Shown here: piece after piece, positions 63,901-64,000 of the stretch
Layout: the number at the start of each line of letters is the position of its first letter
Numbering within the stretch: the first letter of the stretch is position 1
DNA from: Chryseobacterium gleum
Lineage (GTDB): Bacteria; Bacteroidota; Bacteroidia; Flavobacteriales; Schleiferiaceae
DNA: 64,000 nucleotides
Direction: 5' to 3'
Assembly: GCA_945883565.1 (NCBI GenBank)
Contig: CAMCXO010000004.1
Location: 1 to 64,000, forward strand
Notes under the pieces: generated by a model
The model's input: the letters and a program-made list of their open reading frames with translations, nothing else
Told to the model about the DNA's origin: nothing
Database searches by the model: none
Position numbers and translations under genes: made by a program

Positions 63901-64000
63901 TATACCGACACTTTGGAGGTTTTGGAAGAAGCCGTCCCCATAGTGTCTTTAGGCCGCGATACAACCCTTTGCCAAGGCGAAAGTCTTGAACTGGGCAGCA
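60928..64000 (+). CDS. Giant tandem-repeat surface protein (partial, runs off the window)
   Basis: An open frame of 1024 codons with no stop before the window edge. A signal peptide (MLWRKGGVLFCMWLFSLL, ending LQAQG) is followed by 14 complete and one started unit of 68-72 residues. Each unit runs LGxDTxxCxG, then YLWSxGxTxxxI, then GTYWVxxSNxCGxxxDT. The anchor tryptophans are at 61093, 61303, 61513, 61717, 61924, 62137, 62347, 62554, 62770, 62980, 63193, 63400, 63607 and 63817. Two cysteines per unit probably pair. The fold is likely Ig-like beta-sandwich, as in many Bacteroidota adhesins. A T9SS C-terminal domain is expected beyond the edge but not seen. Confidence 0.92.
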   Translation, partial: MLWRKGGVLFCMWLFSLLRLQAQGCLPTVVLGQNLTICSGTTLTLNASNPNATYLWQDGSTDAFFTVSVSGTYWVVASNACGSVSDTVQVNVLGSPAKALGPDTVLCNNGSLVLGSQIPANVGVLWSTGSSNPQITVNQAGLYWVTLSNLCGSSSDTIVVTQQFTPQLNLGPDVLLCQSNPPTLTANAGTGSEVLWSTGDTTSSIVANQSGTYWAQLSNACGTAYDTIVVLPSPLTHFFPNLMYLCGGNPLTLNPGISANSYLWSTGQNSPTITITQPGSYWMQYTNVCGTFSDTVNVLSEPAFSVDLGPQQLFACGPQTFSLQVPDGAQIIWSNGSSDTTFTALSSQTIWVEVRTNCRVLTDTLQLTLVNIPNLPNHIVLLRCPGQNLNYQLPNPLPGTTYTWSNTSLTGTSVTFTQDGNFTLYASNACGIDSTLYTISGTATAVQPNLGPNRVVCSRVWLNPRVSNYNSILWSNGSTADSIRILNGTYWVQVNTGCGVYSDTVVITSQALPAINVHDTLRLCSGQAATAAMPFRSFASYLWSNGDTNFSTSFNVQGSHWAQMQGPCDTVTVNFYVFDETLPQNPPNLGPFNICLGDTAVAQLQINWPESQISWSNGQLGRNFSTTQAGTYSYTLNGMCGNLNRTFVVNVVNPPVQVLADTVFFCPGNQATLDASSSNASTYLWNNGSTQSTLTTQSSGWHWVSMTNNCGSTIDSVFVETDVALSPIFLGNDTIVCGNPNLMLHSGLNGPFQYLWSNGATTPSIQVQQGGTYWVQASNSCETVGDTIQISFQNAPQLFLANALQFCVGSTLNVSAASPGASYLWSTGDVSPVVSLNTPGTYWVQVSNACGSLVDTFNLNFAPPVIINLGPDTAICEGDSLIINAGTGYVSRQWFNGQTGQFITVRNPGIYWVDATGFCNTRRDSIVVSHIDTPFYSLGHNQLICAQGGQTVLHGPPGMRSYLWSDGSTADSLVVSNGGTYWLTISNRCFSYTDTLEVLEEAVPIVSLGRDTTLCQGESLELGS

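Noticed and set aside
60928-64000. Recently expanded DNA repeat or CRISPR-like array
   Set aside because: The units are 204-216 bp and conserved at protein level only; the DNA differs between units and there are no spacers.
1-64000. Anti-phage islands, insertion sequences, integrases
   Set aside because: No transposase, integrase, restriction, toxin-antitoxin or Cas motifs were found among the frames, and gene content is mostly core.

Overview
This window is a chromosomal segment of a Bacteroidota bacterium, probably from the Flavobacteriales or a neighbouring order. The evidence is a PorX-type response regulator, two secreted proteins with type IX secretion (T9SS) C-terminal sorting domains, an OmpA/TPR/beta-propeller lipoprotein-like envelope protein, TAnnTTTG promoter boxes instead of an E. 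coli -10, few Shine-Dalgarno sequences, and a short MenE. The exact family cannot be fixed from sequence alone. I see no phage, insertion sequence, integron, CRISPR array or rRNA operon. Coding density is high and most genes are core housekeeping.

Layout. 0-6 kb: a lone receiver protein, then a tightly coupled minus-strand operon surE / 3-TM protein / lpxB / spoIID-like / comEC. 5.7-7.8 kb: a membrane zinc peptidase, a LON-domain protein and a small beta-barrel. 7.8-12.1 kb: a minus-strand trio of exported PIG-L deacetylase, a 44-residue membrane protein not usually called, and a sodium:solute symporter, joined by ATGA overlaps. 12.2-17.1 kb: a large secreted subtilase with a T9SS tail. 17.1-18.1 kb: an orphan 94-residue gene and an AT-rich gap. 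18.1-30.6 kb: housekeeping genes (RlmL-like methyltransferase, pfkA, priA, RecQ-like helicase, xseAB, HMG-CoA lyase, pyrD, LpxD-like) plus a lipoprotein serpin. 30.6-39.6 kb: efp, porX, an HD hydrolase, an alpha/beta hydrolase, a PorE-like OmpA protein, a dicarboxylate/glutamate symporter and aroC. 39.7-45.1 kb: a DUF255 thioredoxin-like lipoprotein, a PiT phosphate transporter and menE. 45.4-50 kb: a sulfate uptake and activation operon (SLC13 / cysC / cysD / cysN). 50-56.6 kb: aqpZ, a secreted beta-lactamase-fold hydrolase, an ECF sigma factor operon whose second gene looks like a dual-membrane-spanning anti-sigma factor, and a PfkB kinase. 56.7-60.7 kb: tRNA-Pro(CGG), a TPR histidine kinase / LuxR regulator pair and mtaB. 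60.9 kb to the edge: the first 1024 codons of a giant repeat protein that remains open at the window end.

How the parts fit. Much of the accessory content concerns the cell envelope and the exterior: T9SS regulation (porX), candidate T9SS cargo (subtilase, serine hydrolase, probably the repeat protein), lipid A synthesis (lpxB, LpxD-like), an envelope-stress-like sigma/anti-sigma module, and a serpin that could restrain exported proteases. The most unusual items are the 44-residue protein wedged between deacetylase and symporter, the sigma/dual-membrane anti-sigma/lipoprotein operon, the serpin with a full-length inhibitory-type loop, an orphan terminator with a TGTACA palindrome upstream of the sulfate operon, and the tandem-repeat surface protein.
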